Source of the DNA: JAFAQB01 sp045808425
GTDB lineage: Archaea; Thermoproteota; Nitrososphaeria; Nitrososphaerales; Nitrososphaeraceae
Direction of reading: 5' to 3'
NCBI GenBank assembly: GCA_045808425.1
Contig: JBJMFM010000035.1
Span: 1-23,498, forward strand
Length of the DNA: 23,498 nucleotides
Below are positions 1 to 7,264 of this stretch, in pieces. Numbering within the stretch: position 1 is the first letter of the stretch; every line of letters begins with the position of its first letter. Made by a program: the position numbers and the translations under genes. The notes under the pieces were generated by a model. The model was not told the DNA's origin, searched no databases, and saw nothing but the letters and a program-made list of their open reading frames with translations.

Positions 1-425
1 AGAAGTTAATTTTTACTGGAGACATAGTCAATAATCATATGCATCCTTTCTTTGCAGGGGCAATTAGTCCAGAAAGCCGTTCACATATTTCAGAATGGGT
101 TAAACAGATAGAATATCTACAACAAAAATATCCGGATGTAAAAATTCTTTTTCCAGGACATGGTCCAAGTGGCGTAGCAAAGGCTTTACTAGATGAACAA
201 CTGAATTATCTAAATACATTCAGATCATTAGTTAGACAACAAATGCAATTGGCACCAAAAGTAGGAGGAGAAATAGCAGTAGCAAATATTACTGAACAAG
301 GTAGAGCATTGATAAAAAGTGAGTTGCAAAAGCTATACCCTGGTTACGATCCAGTAGCCACCCTGCCAAACATGCTCGATTATAACATAGATGCTCTTGC
401 AAAGGAGATAAGTCAAGAGAAATAA
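1..425 (+). CDS. Metallo-beta-lactamase-fold hydrolase, 3' part (5' end outside window)
   Basis: The reading frame is open from the left edge (frame of base 3) to the TAA at 423-425, so the gene starts upstream. The first visible residues read KLIFTGDIVNNHMHPF, the strand-turn with the metal-bridging Asp of MBL-fold enzymes. About 40 residues on comes FPGHGPSG, which carries the last metal-binding His. The tail of about 70 residues is helical and ends in a segment with LYPGYDP, as in archaeal and bacterial SoxH/glyoxalase II-like MBL hydrolases of unknown substrate. The first metal motif (HxHxDH) would lie upstream and cannot be checked. The ATG at 39 is internal to the domain and is not the start. 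Family is fairly sure, substrate unknown. Confidence 0.8.
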   Translation, partial: KLIFTGDIVNNHMHPFFAGAISPESRSHISEWVKQIEYLQQKYPDVKILFPGHGPSGVAKALLDEQLNYLNTFRSLVRQQMQLAPKVGGEIAVANITEQGRALIKSELQKLYPGYDPVATLPNMLDYNIDALAKEISQEK

Positions 426-441
426 TAATAACAAAAACTCA

Positions 442-460
442 CCAATTGGCCTTTTTTTAT
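442..460 (+). terminator. Possible terminator after the MBL gene
   Basis: Seventeen bases after the stop codon the palindrome CCAATTGG is followed by CC and a run of seven T. Archaeal termination mainly needs the T-run, so this is a reasonable terminator for the upstream gene. No transcript data are available. Confidence 0.4.
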
Positions 461-732
461 ATCAAAGCTATTGTCATCACATACGATGTAAGACGACTCC
501 TGATATTTTTTTGATATTTAGTGTATGTTTTATATTTGTGTTCTATACTATATCTATATCTCAATCAGTTAAGTATTTTTTAATCAAAATGCGTATCCGC
601 TTAACTGATCGTTATTCAATAAGCATAAAGCTTTGTCTTTCTAGAGTAAATATGTCAAACACAAAAGATGGAACGCCTCCTTAGAATCATGCATAGGAAA
701 TGGAACATTTGAGCTTGATTATGGATTTTCTT
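461..732. other. Intergenic, nothing recognised
   Basis: AT-rich spacer between two convergent genes (plus-strand MBL gene and minus-strand aldolase). No reading frame with a protein-like translation and no strong hairpin were seen. Confidence 0.4.
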
Positions 733-1326
733 CTATAATAGATACTTTGGTCCGCCAAAGATTTTAGATATTGTATATATTTTAGCCCATTCTTCAAGTG
801 ACTCAATAACAGCACGTGCTTGATAGATATTATTTCCAATAGATACTACACCGTGATTTCTAATTATGACTGCTCTTACCTGTTCTTCCTCTTGCTTATC
901 CTCTCCTTCAAAAAATGCATTTGAAACTATGCTCGCCAACTCTATCGATCCTGATGGTTTATTTGGTATTATTACTGGATTTCCTACTACTATCTTAGCC
1001 TCTTCTATTATGTGCTGAAATTCATTTACGGATATAGCGATAGCAAGCGTATAAGGACTATGAGTGTGAACAACTGCATTTACCTTTGATAATTTATTAT
1101 AGATAGAAGCATGCATACGCCATTCAATGCTTGGTTTTAGTTTAGCACTAGTACTACTACTGCCGCAGCTAACTGTCCTATCTGTTTCTAAATGAACTTT
1201 GACCAAATCTTTCTCTTGTAAATTATAACGTGGAATTCCAGATGGAGTTATCCACATCGATTTTTTGCCTTGAATCCTAATACTATGATTACCAGATACT
1301 GATGATGTAAGACCCATTTTATACAA
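733..1326 (-). CDS. Class II aldolase/adducin-family protein (fuculose-phosphate aldolase type)
   Basis: Members are Zn-dependent aldolases or epimerases acting on sugar phosphates such as fuculose-1-phosphate or methylthioribulose-1-phosphate. Visible family motifs in order are SGNHSIR near the N-terminus, WITPSG, PSIEWRMHASIY (with the catalytic Glu position), VVHTHSPY with two of the Zn-binding His, and IRNHGVVSIG with the third. At 197 aa it is near the usual 180-215. The start is doubtful. The only start-type codon is TTG at 1326 (or ATG at 1317), yet the frame stays open 13 codons further up to a stop at 1366-1368. Those codons (ILVNCVKDLYKMGL) resemble the first helix of the family, so the normal start may have been lost or may be non-canonical. 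Substrate cannot be told. Confidence 0.8.
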   Translation of the reverse strand: MYKMGLTSSVSGNHSIRIQGKKSMWITPSGIPRYNLQEKDLVKVHLETDRTVSCGSSSTSAKLKPSIEWRMHASIYNKLSKVNAVVHTHSPYTLAIAISVNEFQHIIEEAKIVVGNPVIIPNKPSGSIELASIVSNAFFEGEDKQEEEQVRAVIIRNHGVVSIGNNIYQARAVIESLEEWAKIYTISKIFGGPKYLL

Positions 1327-1479
1327 ATCTTTGACACAATTTACAAGTATCTTTTTGTTATTGAATTATCATCATCACCATCATCAGCCTGTTTTGTATG
1401 TTGAATAGTATATACTAAACACTAGGTAAGGGTGGACAGAGACGAGAATATATGTATGCATGTATATATGTATCTAGAG

Positions 1480-1803
1480 TTATTCACCGTATAGTTTGCT
1501 AATTACGCCTGCTAATTTAATATCGTAATTGCTTATTCCACCAATATCGTGAGTTACCAAGTCGATGTTAAGCTTGCTGTAAACATTAAACCATTCTGGA
1601 TGATGATTCATCTTTTCAGCCTCCATTGCCACTTTTGTCATAAAACCAAATGCCTGGACAAAGTTCTTAAGTTCAAAGGTTCGGTTCAATTTACCATTGA
1701 CTATCTTCCATCCCCCAAGCTTCTTAACTTCACCCTCGATTTCTTGATCTGATAGCTTCTGATAGCTATCGCCTGCTGTTGTAGTAGTATTATTATCTTG
1801 CAT
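1480..1803 (-). CDS. Pterin-4a-carbinolamine dehydratase (PCD/DCoH family)
   Basis: The enzyme dehydrates 4a-hydroxy-tetrahydropterin and recycles the pterin cofactor of aromatic amino acid hydroxylases. In archaea without such hydroxylases its role is unclear, possibly in molybdopterin or other pterin metabolism. The protein is 107 aa, close to the usual ~100. The diagnostic block EKMNHHPEWFNVYSKL contains the paired catalytic His, and THDIGGISNYDI supplies the third conserved His/Asp site. The N-terminal part (LSDQEIE, GGWKI) also fits. I take ATG at 1803; a TTG three codons upstream (1812) is less likely. The gene is a single unit, separated by about 150 bp from the aldolase downstream. 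Confidence 0.9.
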   Translation of the reverse strand: MQDNNTTTTAGDSYQKLSDQEIEGEVKKLGGWKIVNGKLNRTFELKNFVQAFGFMTKVAMEAEKMNHHPEWFNVYSKLNIDLVTHDIGGISNYDIKLAGVISKLYGE

Positions 1804-2239
1804 ATGTATCAATATAATATTTGTGAACTATGAATTAAGAGAAGCACTAATGAGGCAAACAGCTATCACAAAAGCTCAGTAAAACAAATAATAAATGCCT
1901 ACCATATTGATAAACAACTATTACCGAAAGACAGAAAAAGATAGATGATAGATTAACTACAAGGCACAGGCACAGCTGACATTACAGGAACTACTGATGG
2001 GGGTTATACACCAATATTCAAGAACTTAATAGATATTCTTAACAAAGAACAAATGAATAGGCCTGCATGATATAGAATGTCAAGACCAGTCTTGGATAAA
2101 TGGAAACCTCACCATAACGAGTTTAAGAATTTTATTAATTCCCTCAATGACATCATTACAAGATGTACCAAGTTGCGCTAGCCATGTCCTTGTCAGTCAA
2201 CCGTAGTGATTGTTGCTGTTCAGTAACTTACATCATTAA
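1804..2239. other. Intergenic region with degenerate open frames
   Basis: No intact gene. On the plus strand one frame from about 1960 to 2180 reads like decayed protein (PIFKNLIDILNKEQMN, a stop, then a segment with RPVLDKWKPHHNEFKNFI), interrupted by TGA near 2070 and ended by TAG near 2180. No family was recognised. It may be a gene remnant or chance. Confidence 0.25.
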
Positions 2240-2404
2240 CTAATCTTGCCAAATATAGCTGAATGGAGCTGGAGCTGGAGCTAAATTCATAAGCTGTTGT
2301 TGAGTAAGATAGCAACTGCAGATGGCTCTATGGATGCATCCACTTCTATCGTGTTCTTTACCAAGAAGATGTCTACAGAATGGACATTCACCCGCGTGTT
2401 ACAT
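2240..2404 (-). pseudogene. Cys/His-rich microprotein gene, broken by ATG-TAA
   Basis: On the minus strand an ATG at 2404-2402 is followed at once by TAA, and the same frame then runs 52 codons to TAG at 2240. The translation begins HAGECPFCRHLLGKEH, continues with SGCIHRAICSCYL and ends in a Pro/Ala tail. Five Cys and four His lie within about 30 residues, with a CPFC knuckle, which looks like a small zinc-binding protein and not chance. No other start codon lies between the TAA and the Cys-rich part. It is therefore either a recently inactivated gene (one nonsense change at codon 2) or a gene using an unseen start. Family not recognised. Confidence 0.5.
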
Positions 2405-2723
2405 ATGTAAATGAGAGTAGATTATCTCTACTAAGTATGATTGTAAACAAGTCAAATACCTTGCAGACTATCAACACTTTTTATAATAAATTATAAACCA
2501 CTTTGGAGTTGTCAAAGTGACACTAATATAAACAGCGCCACTACCTTATGGCTACCACCATCAGGCTAAGCAATAAGAGTAGTGTGCGGAAATAAATCTA
2601 TAGCGGATATTCGTTAGATTGAGGGTAACTTCACATAACGCGGTTCAGAATATATGTTAAGATTATTAGAGAACATATAAATAAACTGTAAAGTAGTTAT
2701 GTCAAAATATCTTTTTCTTCACA

Positions 2724-2775
2724 AAAGTAGATGAACCCTTCTACCAGCAAACCTCGAATCCCTCCGGGTTTGAAC
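2724..2775 (+). repeat. Dispersed repeat, copy A
   Basis: Contains AAAGTAGATGAACCCTTCTA, then CCAGCAAACCTCGAATCCC and TCCGGGTTTGAACC. It matches copy B (8977-9030) almost base for base over the first 24 nt and again through AATCCCTCCG, and copy C (23101-23146) more loosely. GTAGA/TCTAC and CAAACC/GGTTTG can form two short hairpins. The segments TCGAATCCC and GGGTTTGAACC resemble tRNA T-arms, but no tRNA can be folded. Read as protein from ATG 2731 it gives MNPSTSKPRIPPGLN and stops at 2796. Confidence 0.55.
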
Positions 2776-2811
2776 CTTGCACAAAAAATTGTATAGTTAA
2801 ATTTCATCAAT

Positions 2812-3189
2812 CTAAATAGTGCTAGGCTGTGTCAATGATCTTAATCTTCTAATTCTGAGTATGGTCTTTAAGCTAGTATAAATTAAGATTCCTTGAAGAA
2901 CGTATCCACCAATTATTAGTATTAATGCATTGATTGGCTTTGAAAAAGTGGCCATTAAATGAATGTGAGCTGGGGAAGTCGTATTACCTATAATAACTGT
3001 TAATGCCAACGCAATACAAGCATAAAGTACTTTTGTATATCCTCTCCAAACTAATACAGATAACATGATAAATGATAATTCTACAATAATAGCTTCGCCA
3101 ATAAATTTGGGGTTTCCAAAAGGAATTGCAACGACTCCTAATGCGGAGATCAAGATAAGAGTGATTAATACATGACTATTTGCAGTCAT
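2812..3189 (-). CDS. Small integral membrane protein, four transmembrane segments
   Basis: Family not recognised. From ATG 3189 the protein has 125 aa with about four hydrophobic helices (SHVLITLILISALGVVAI, an EAIIVELSFIMLSVLVW segment, a VLYACIALALTVII segment, an INALILIIGGYVLQGILIY segment) and a short basic tail with RIRRLR. A loop between the last two helices reads TSPAHIHLM. The frame continues upstream to a TTG at 3297, but those 36 residues (MFCKERKG...) look unlike a membrane protein start. A second ATG at 3216 is also possible. The downstream side faces repeat copy A. Function unknown. Confidence 0.6.
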   Translation of the reverse strand: MTANSHVLITLILISALGVVAIPFGNPKFIGEAIIVELSFIMLSVLVWRGYTKVLYACIALALTVIIGNTTSPAHIHLMATFSKPINALILIIGGYVLQGILIYTSLKTILRIRRLRSLTQPSTI

Positions 3190-3466
3190 AAATAACAGTA
3201 TCTCATAACTGCACATTAAAGCATTACCGAACGTGAAGCACCAGTAGCTAGTGACATTTTCTAATACATGATTACCCTTCCGTTCTTTGCAAAACAAAAA
3301 TTATAGATTAGATAAAAGAGATTTTAAGTTGCTATTCATAGTTTTTGTTGTTTAGTCATAATCGCTGCATCAACTTTGACGAAAAAGATTATTCTTAAAG
3401 CAACTGACTTACTGTTTAAATAAATTTATTGTTTATCAAGATCTCAATAGCCTATGCATAGGTCTA

Positions 3467-5272
3467 TTAATTCATCTTCTTTAACTCTTGTATCTTAGCA
3501 GCAACTAGATCAAATCCTTGTTGCCAGAATTCATCCTTTGAGATGTCAATCCCCGACTCCTTAAGCAAGTATTCGGGCTTTTGCGAACCTCCTGCCGACA
3601 ATATATTAAGATATTTTGGAATAAATGACTTTCCTTCTGACTTGTACTGCTGGTACAACGAGACAACCAATAAATTTCCAAATGAATATGCATAGCAATA
3701 GAATGGAGTATGGTAAAAATGCGGTATGTAAAGCCATTCCCATTGAAAATCATCAGTAACATTTACTGAATCTCCAAACTGTTCTTTCAGATTGTTCAGA
3801 TATAACTCTGAAAGCATATCTATCGTAGCATTCCGTTCGGCCACAACTCGATGTGCATCAATTTCAAAGAGAGTAAAGTATGCTTGTCGCATTATAGTTG
3901 CATACAGATCATCTATTTGTTGTGCAAGTAATATCCTTCGTTCTACCTTAGTTAACCTTTCAGACAGCTTATCATTGAGAAGCATTTCTGCAAATACTGA
4001 TGCAGTCTCAGCTAATGGGAGGGGAGCATGCCACACAGTCAGTGGTTTATCAGATGCGGTCATACTATGAATTGCATGTCCAAATTCATGGGCAATAGTA
4101 GAGACGTCTCTAGATTTACCATCAAAATTCAATAACACATATGGAGTGATTTTTGGCGATATCGAAGAACAGAAAGCACCACCTAGCTTACTCTTTCTTA
4201 TTTCAGAATCTATATGCTGCTCATTAAAAATTTTCTCAGCTAATTCTCTGAATTTCGGATCGAAATCTTCAAACGTTTGTAGTACCGTATCAACCGCTTC
4301 GCCATAGGTAAACCTTTTCTGATGAGACTCCTTTATTGTTAAAGGAGCATATAGATGGTATCTCTGCAATTTCTTCACACCAAGCATCTTTGCCTTTTGT
4401 TTAAAATATTCTTGGAAAACTATCGAATTACGTTTACATACACCGAGAAGAGTATCCACAGTTGTATCGTCTAAGTTATTCTGTGTATTTGTGACTGAAA
4501 TTGGTGATTTAAATCCACGCATGTTCAAGCATTCATCGCGCCATTCAATTATACGGTTCTGATAAATTTCACCTAATACACCACTATTTTTCTTGTAAAC
4601 TTCCAAAAGAGAATTGTATGCCGCTTCTCTTTCCCCCGCCTTTATACTACGTGTAAGAGTGAGCAATTTTTCCCTATTAGTGAATGTCTTTGTGATGGAC
4701 TTCCTGCCTCTTTTAAGTTTCATAACAAATTCGAAACCACTAGTCATTCTATCATAGATCTTGATAAGAGCACCGGTCCCTGTAACTTCGAGGGTATTAA
4801 TGATCCTCTCTTCAGGTTCTGTTAATGTATACTTCGCAAGTAGCCTTAGATGTTTAAGATGTTCTCGGTAGACAGGAGATACTGACTCTATCAAACGTTG
4901 TGCATTTTCTTCATCAAGTTCTTTTTTGAACCATAAGTCAAAGAAGAGAAGTCTGTTGGCGATATTGGATCCGAATGTTGCCATTCTTGTTTCAAGTGCA
5001 GCCCGTTCATTTGAAGACGTATCAGCTGCATAGCTCAAATGGGCATAACCACTAGCTATACTGACCTTTTCTGATATTTCTTCAATTGAATGAAGAAAAT
5101 TTTCGAATTCTACTGCTGAAATACTGTTATTAAGTTCCCCTCGCCTCCTTTCAAGTTGCGCTACCTTGGTTGTAATGGATTCCAGAAAATCTTGAAATTC
5201 TTTTTCAGTCGGATCCTTAACAAGGTCGTCTAATTTCCAAGATCCAATTTTGGGCATCGACAAGAGAGCCAT
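3467..5272 (-). CDS. pepF: Oligoendopeptidase F, M3 family metallopeptidase
   Basis: Cytoplasmic zinc peptidase that cleaves short peptides (typically 7-17 residues) during peptide turnover. Motifs: GSWKLDDL near the N-terminus, the zinc site HEFGHAIHS at about residues 395-403, and the third ligand Glu 27 residues after the first His in AETASVFAEM. The C-terminal half has the usual M3 helices (FYCYAYSFGNLLVVSLY). From ATG 5272 the protein is 601 aa, the normal family length; ATG 5257 (MPKIGSW) would also fit. The frame extends to a TTG at 5344, but the extra 24 residues do not look like part of the domain. It lies 105 bp after the ATP-grasp fragment and may share transcripts with it and the isoaspartyl peptidase upstream. 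Confidence 0.92.
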   Translation of the reverse strand: MALLSMPKIGSWKLDDLVKDPTEKEFQDFLESITTKVAQLERRRGELNNSISAVEFENFLHSIEEISEKVSIASGYAHLSYAADTSSNERAALETRMATFGSNIANRLLFFDLWFKKELDEENAQRLIESVSPVYREHLKHLRLLAKYTLTEPEERIINTLEVTGTGALIKIYDRMTSGFEFVMKLKRGRKSITKTFTNREKLLTLTRSIKAGEREAAYNSLLEVYKKNSGVLGEIYQNRIIEWRDECLNMRGFKSPISVTNTQNNLDDTTVDTLLGVCKRNSIVFQEYFKQKAKMLGVKKLQRYHLYAPLTIKESHQKRFTYGEAVDTVLQTFEDFDPKFRELAEKIFNEQHIDSEIRKSKLGGAFCSSISPKITPYVLLNFDGKSRDVSTIAHEFGHAIHSMTASDKPLTVWHAPLPLAETASVFAEMLLNDKLSERLTKVERRILLAQQIDDLYATIMRQAYFTLFEIDAHRVVAERNATIDMLSELYLNNLKEQFGDSVNVTDDFQWEWLYIPHFYHTPFYCYAYSFGNLLVVSLYQQYKSEGKSFIPKYLNILSAGGSQKPEYLLKESGIDISKDEFWQQGFDLVAAKIQELKKMN

Positions 5273-5377
5273 AGAACACGTAAAGGAGAAATAATGACTT
5301 ATTAGTGTATGTCCTAATAATTGGGCAGAAGATGTTGATTTCAAGTACTTGCGTAATCATTGTGGTAAAAACTGTGC

Positions 5378-5728
5378 TTATAGTACTAAACTTTCCTTAT
5401 GTGACTGCTTATCATTGTAGTTTATAAAATGACTTATACAATGACAAAGTGTTTTTTCAAAATTATCATACCGCCTCCAGTCGTGGAGTGTCCTTTCGCT
5501 CAGCTGAGAATGAATTTCCGTAGCACAGATAGTATCACGGATTATGGTTACTCTAAACTCTGTATTTTTGCGAATATATTCTTGAAACATGCACGGAGCA
5601 TATATCAGATCGTTTGCTCTATTGACTTGCCTTTGGCTTGTTATAGAGTACAATGAAAGCATCCAGCCATCACCTAATTTGAAACGTGAAGGTGTAGACT
5701 GGTCACAATCGAAGGTAATTTTCATCAC
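5378..5728 (-). pseudogene. Fragment of an MvdD/MvdC-like ATP-grasp peptide ligase
   Basis: The 116-aa frame contains a block typical of the central ATP-grasp domain of graspetide (microviridin-type) peptide maturases: an APCMFQEYI segment, ELR-like EFRVTIIRDTICATEIHSQ, then DWRRYDN. In the known family these enzymes form ester or amide crosslinks in a ribosomal precursor peptide and are about 300-330 aa. Here the N-terminal third is missing and after DWRRYDN the sequence departs from the family, so the metal-binding ExN motif near the C-terminus is absent. This is most likely a truncated remnant. It lies 57 bp downstream of the isoaspartyl peptidase gene and 105 bp upstream of pepF. No precursor peptide gene was recognised. 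Confidence 0.55.
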
Positions 5729-5785
5729 GCGAGTTTACAAATAGGTTACATCGTCATTGTCATTAAAACTGAGATGACAGCTGAT

Positions 5786-6775
5786 TTAATCAGATCCAAA
5801 TGCTATAATGGGTTTTTGATTTTTGTTAGTAATTAGAGCTGTTGACATGGACCTTGTATTACATGCTATACCAAATCTTCCTTTAGTATCAACTGTTATT
5901 ATTCCGCCTGTATTCTTACCAAATCTTTTAGTTAACATTTCAATTGATTTTTTACTAGATAAAGGTGCACTATTTTTTGATTGCATCTGGTCACAAGCAT
6001 ATTTACATAAACAAAGCCTCATAGTATACTCTCCATAGCCAGTAGCACATGCTGCTCTTGATTTATTGTCTGCATATATGCCAGAACCAATTATTGCAGA
6101 ATCACCTATTCTTCCATGCATCTTAAGCCATGTTCCACCAGATGACACAGCTGAAGCAACGTTTCCATCTCTATCAATTGCAACCGATCCTACAGTAGAA
6201 TAATGTTGTTGATGATTTTTTTCTTCTTGGCATGCCATAGATGAAAGCATCATCAACTTGATATTCTTTTTCCTTTTCGTTCTGAAATTCTTTAGAAGCC
6301 TACTATATTCCTTCATTTTTTTCTCATTTAGCTCATGAGGATAATCTTCAATAGCGCTGTCAAATAGCTTTGAAAGTTTAGTTGCCCCATCTGAGACTAT
6401 CATCACATGATCTGTGCGCTCCATAATTTGTCTTGCTAGCTTTATGGGGTTTTTAATACCTGTAACCATTCCTACAGAACCAGCTGATATATCTCTTCCA
6501 TCCATAATTGAGGCGTCCATTTCTACTGTCTTATCAATTGTAAGGTAAGCACCAACACCAGCGTCGAATACCCCACTATCTTCCATGCTTGCTACTGCTG
6601 CTTCTACTGAATCGACTGCGGAGTTATTACTGCTACTATTCTTCAACAAATCGAAACCATAAGAGACAGCAGATTTAAGAGATCTCGTGATTTCATTTGT
6701 TTCTTTTATTTTATCAACACTTGCTCCACCATGTACTAATATGCCAAAATCAAAATTCTTACCATCAGAAGTCAA
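5786..6775 (-). CDS. Isoaspartyl peptidase/L-asparaginase (Ntn-hydrolase, Thr type)
   Basis: Autoprocessing Ntn hydrolase that removes isoaspartyl residues from dipeptides and can hydrolyse asparagine. Features seen: LVHGGA near the N-terminus, DAGVGAYLT and EMDASIMDGRD (substrate loop region), the autocleavage site STVGSVAIDRDGN with nucleophile Thr194, then SSGGTWLKMHGRIGDSAIIG and GSGIYAD. Length 329 is usual. The residue before the Thr is Ser where many homologues have Gly. A Lys/Arg-rich insert (KNFRTKRKKNIK) sits in the variable linker before the cleavage site. The start is TTG at 6775; no ATG is in frame between it and the upstream stop. It heads a minus-strand run with the ATP-grasp remnant and pepF. 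Confidence 0.9.
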   Translation of the reverse strand: MTSDGKNFDFGILVHGGASVDKIKETNEITRSLKSAVSYGFDLLKNSSSNNSAVDSVEAAVASMEDSGVFDAGVGAYLTIDKTVEMDASIMDGRDISAGSVGMVTGIKNPIKLARQIMERTDHVMIVSDGATKLSKLFDSAIEDYPHELNEKKMKEYSRLLKNFRTKRKKNIKLMMLSSMACQEEKNHQQHYSTVGSVAIDRDGNVASAVSSGGTWLKMHGRIGDSAIIGSGIYADNKSRAACATGYGEYTMRLCLCKYACDQMQSKNSAPLSSKKSIEMLTKRFGKNTGGIITVDTKGRFGIACNTRSMSTALITNKNQKPIIAFGSD

Positions 6776-6840
6776 AATTTGGTCATTGATTTATTCAATC
6801 TCCCTTATCAATTTTATAGTTAGCTAATAGCTTTCTAATA

Positions 6841-7046
6841 GTACAAAACAAAAGAGAAGATAAAAGTATGGAAGAGTATTCTCAATATCTTGTTGACAGC
6901 GTTATGGTAGGAGGAACACCTGAATAGGTATTACAAAGCATTAGAAAATATTTAGACATTGGTGTCAGACACTTTGTTTTACATTTATATGGTAAGATGA
7001 TGCAATTTTAAGACTATTTGATTCTAAAGTGATTACAAGGATTTAG
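6841..7046 (+). pseudogene. Remnant of a luciferase-like (LLM class) F420/flavin oxidoreductase
   Basis: From ATG 6868 the frame reads MEEYSQYLVDSVMVGGTPE, hits TAG, and continues VLQSIRKYLDIGVRHFVLHL. A shift near 6990 then gives DDAILRLFDSKVITRI and a stop at 7046. GTPEEV...I.KY.D.GV.HFVL...RLF...VI is the typical C-terminal end of LLM-class monooxygenases, many of which use coenzyme F420 in these archaea. Only about the last 60 residues are left, with one nonsense codon and one frameshift, so it is not functional. The TIM-barrel core is absent upstream. Confidence 0.7.
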
Positions 7047-7264
7047 AAGTATTATCATGGTAGTAGTGGTAATACGAGTGAGGATAAAGAAGAACATCTT
7101 ATCAAAAAAAGATACGATCTAACGTAGGTATCGAAAGTACTACGCAAGCATATTAGGGAGAAAGGGAATTCCTGTAAAGATGGATTATTATTCGACATCA
7201 TTTCTTATAGTTCCATGTATGTACTCTGTGCTATAGTATTGTCGAGTAATTTGGTTGATAGCGC
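7047..7264. other. Spacer upstream of the PDZ protein gene
   Basis: No gene recognised. It must hold the promoter of the gene at 7265, but no clear TATA box at the expected distance was seen; GCTATAGTATTG near 7230 is the best candidate. Confidence 0.3.

Noticed and set aside
1365..1385. ATC/ATCATCACC triplet run as a microsatellite
   Set aside because: Only about six imperfect units; common in AT-rich archaeal spacers.
2724..2796. 21-codon frame MNPSTSKPRIPP... in repeat copy A as a gene
   Set aside because: Too short, and copy B and C diverge after about 12 codons; the repeat explains the similarity. Kept as a repeat.
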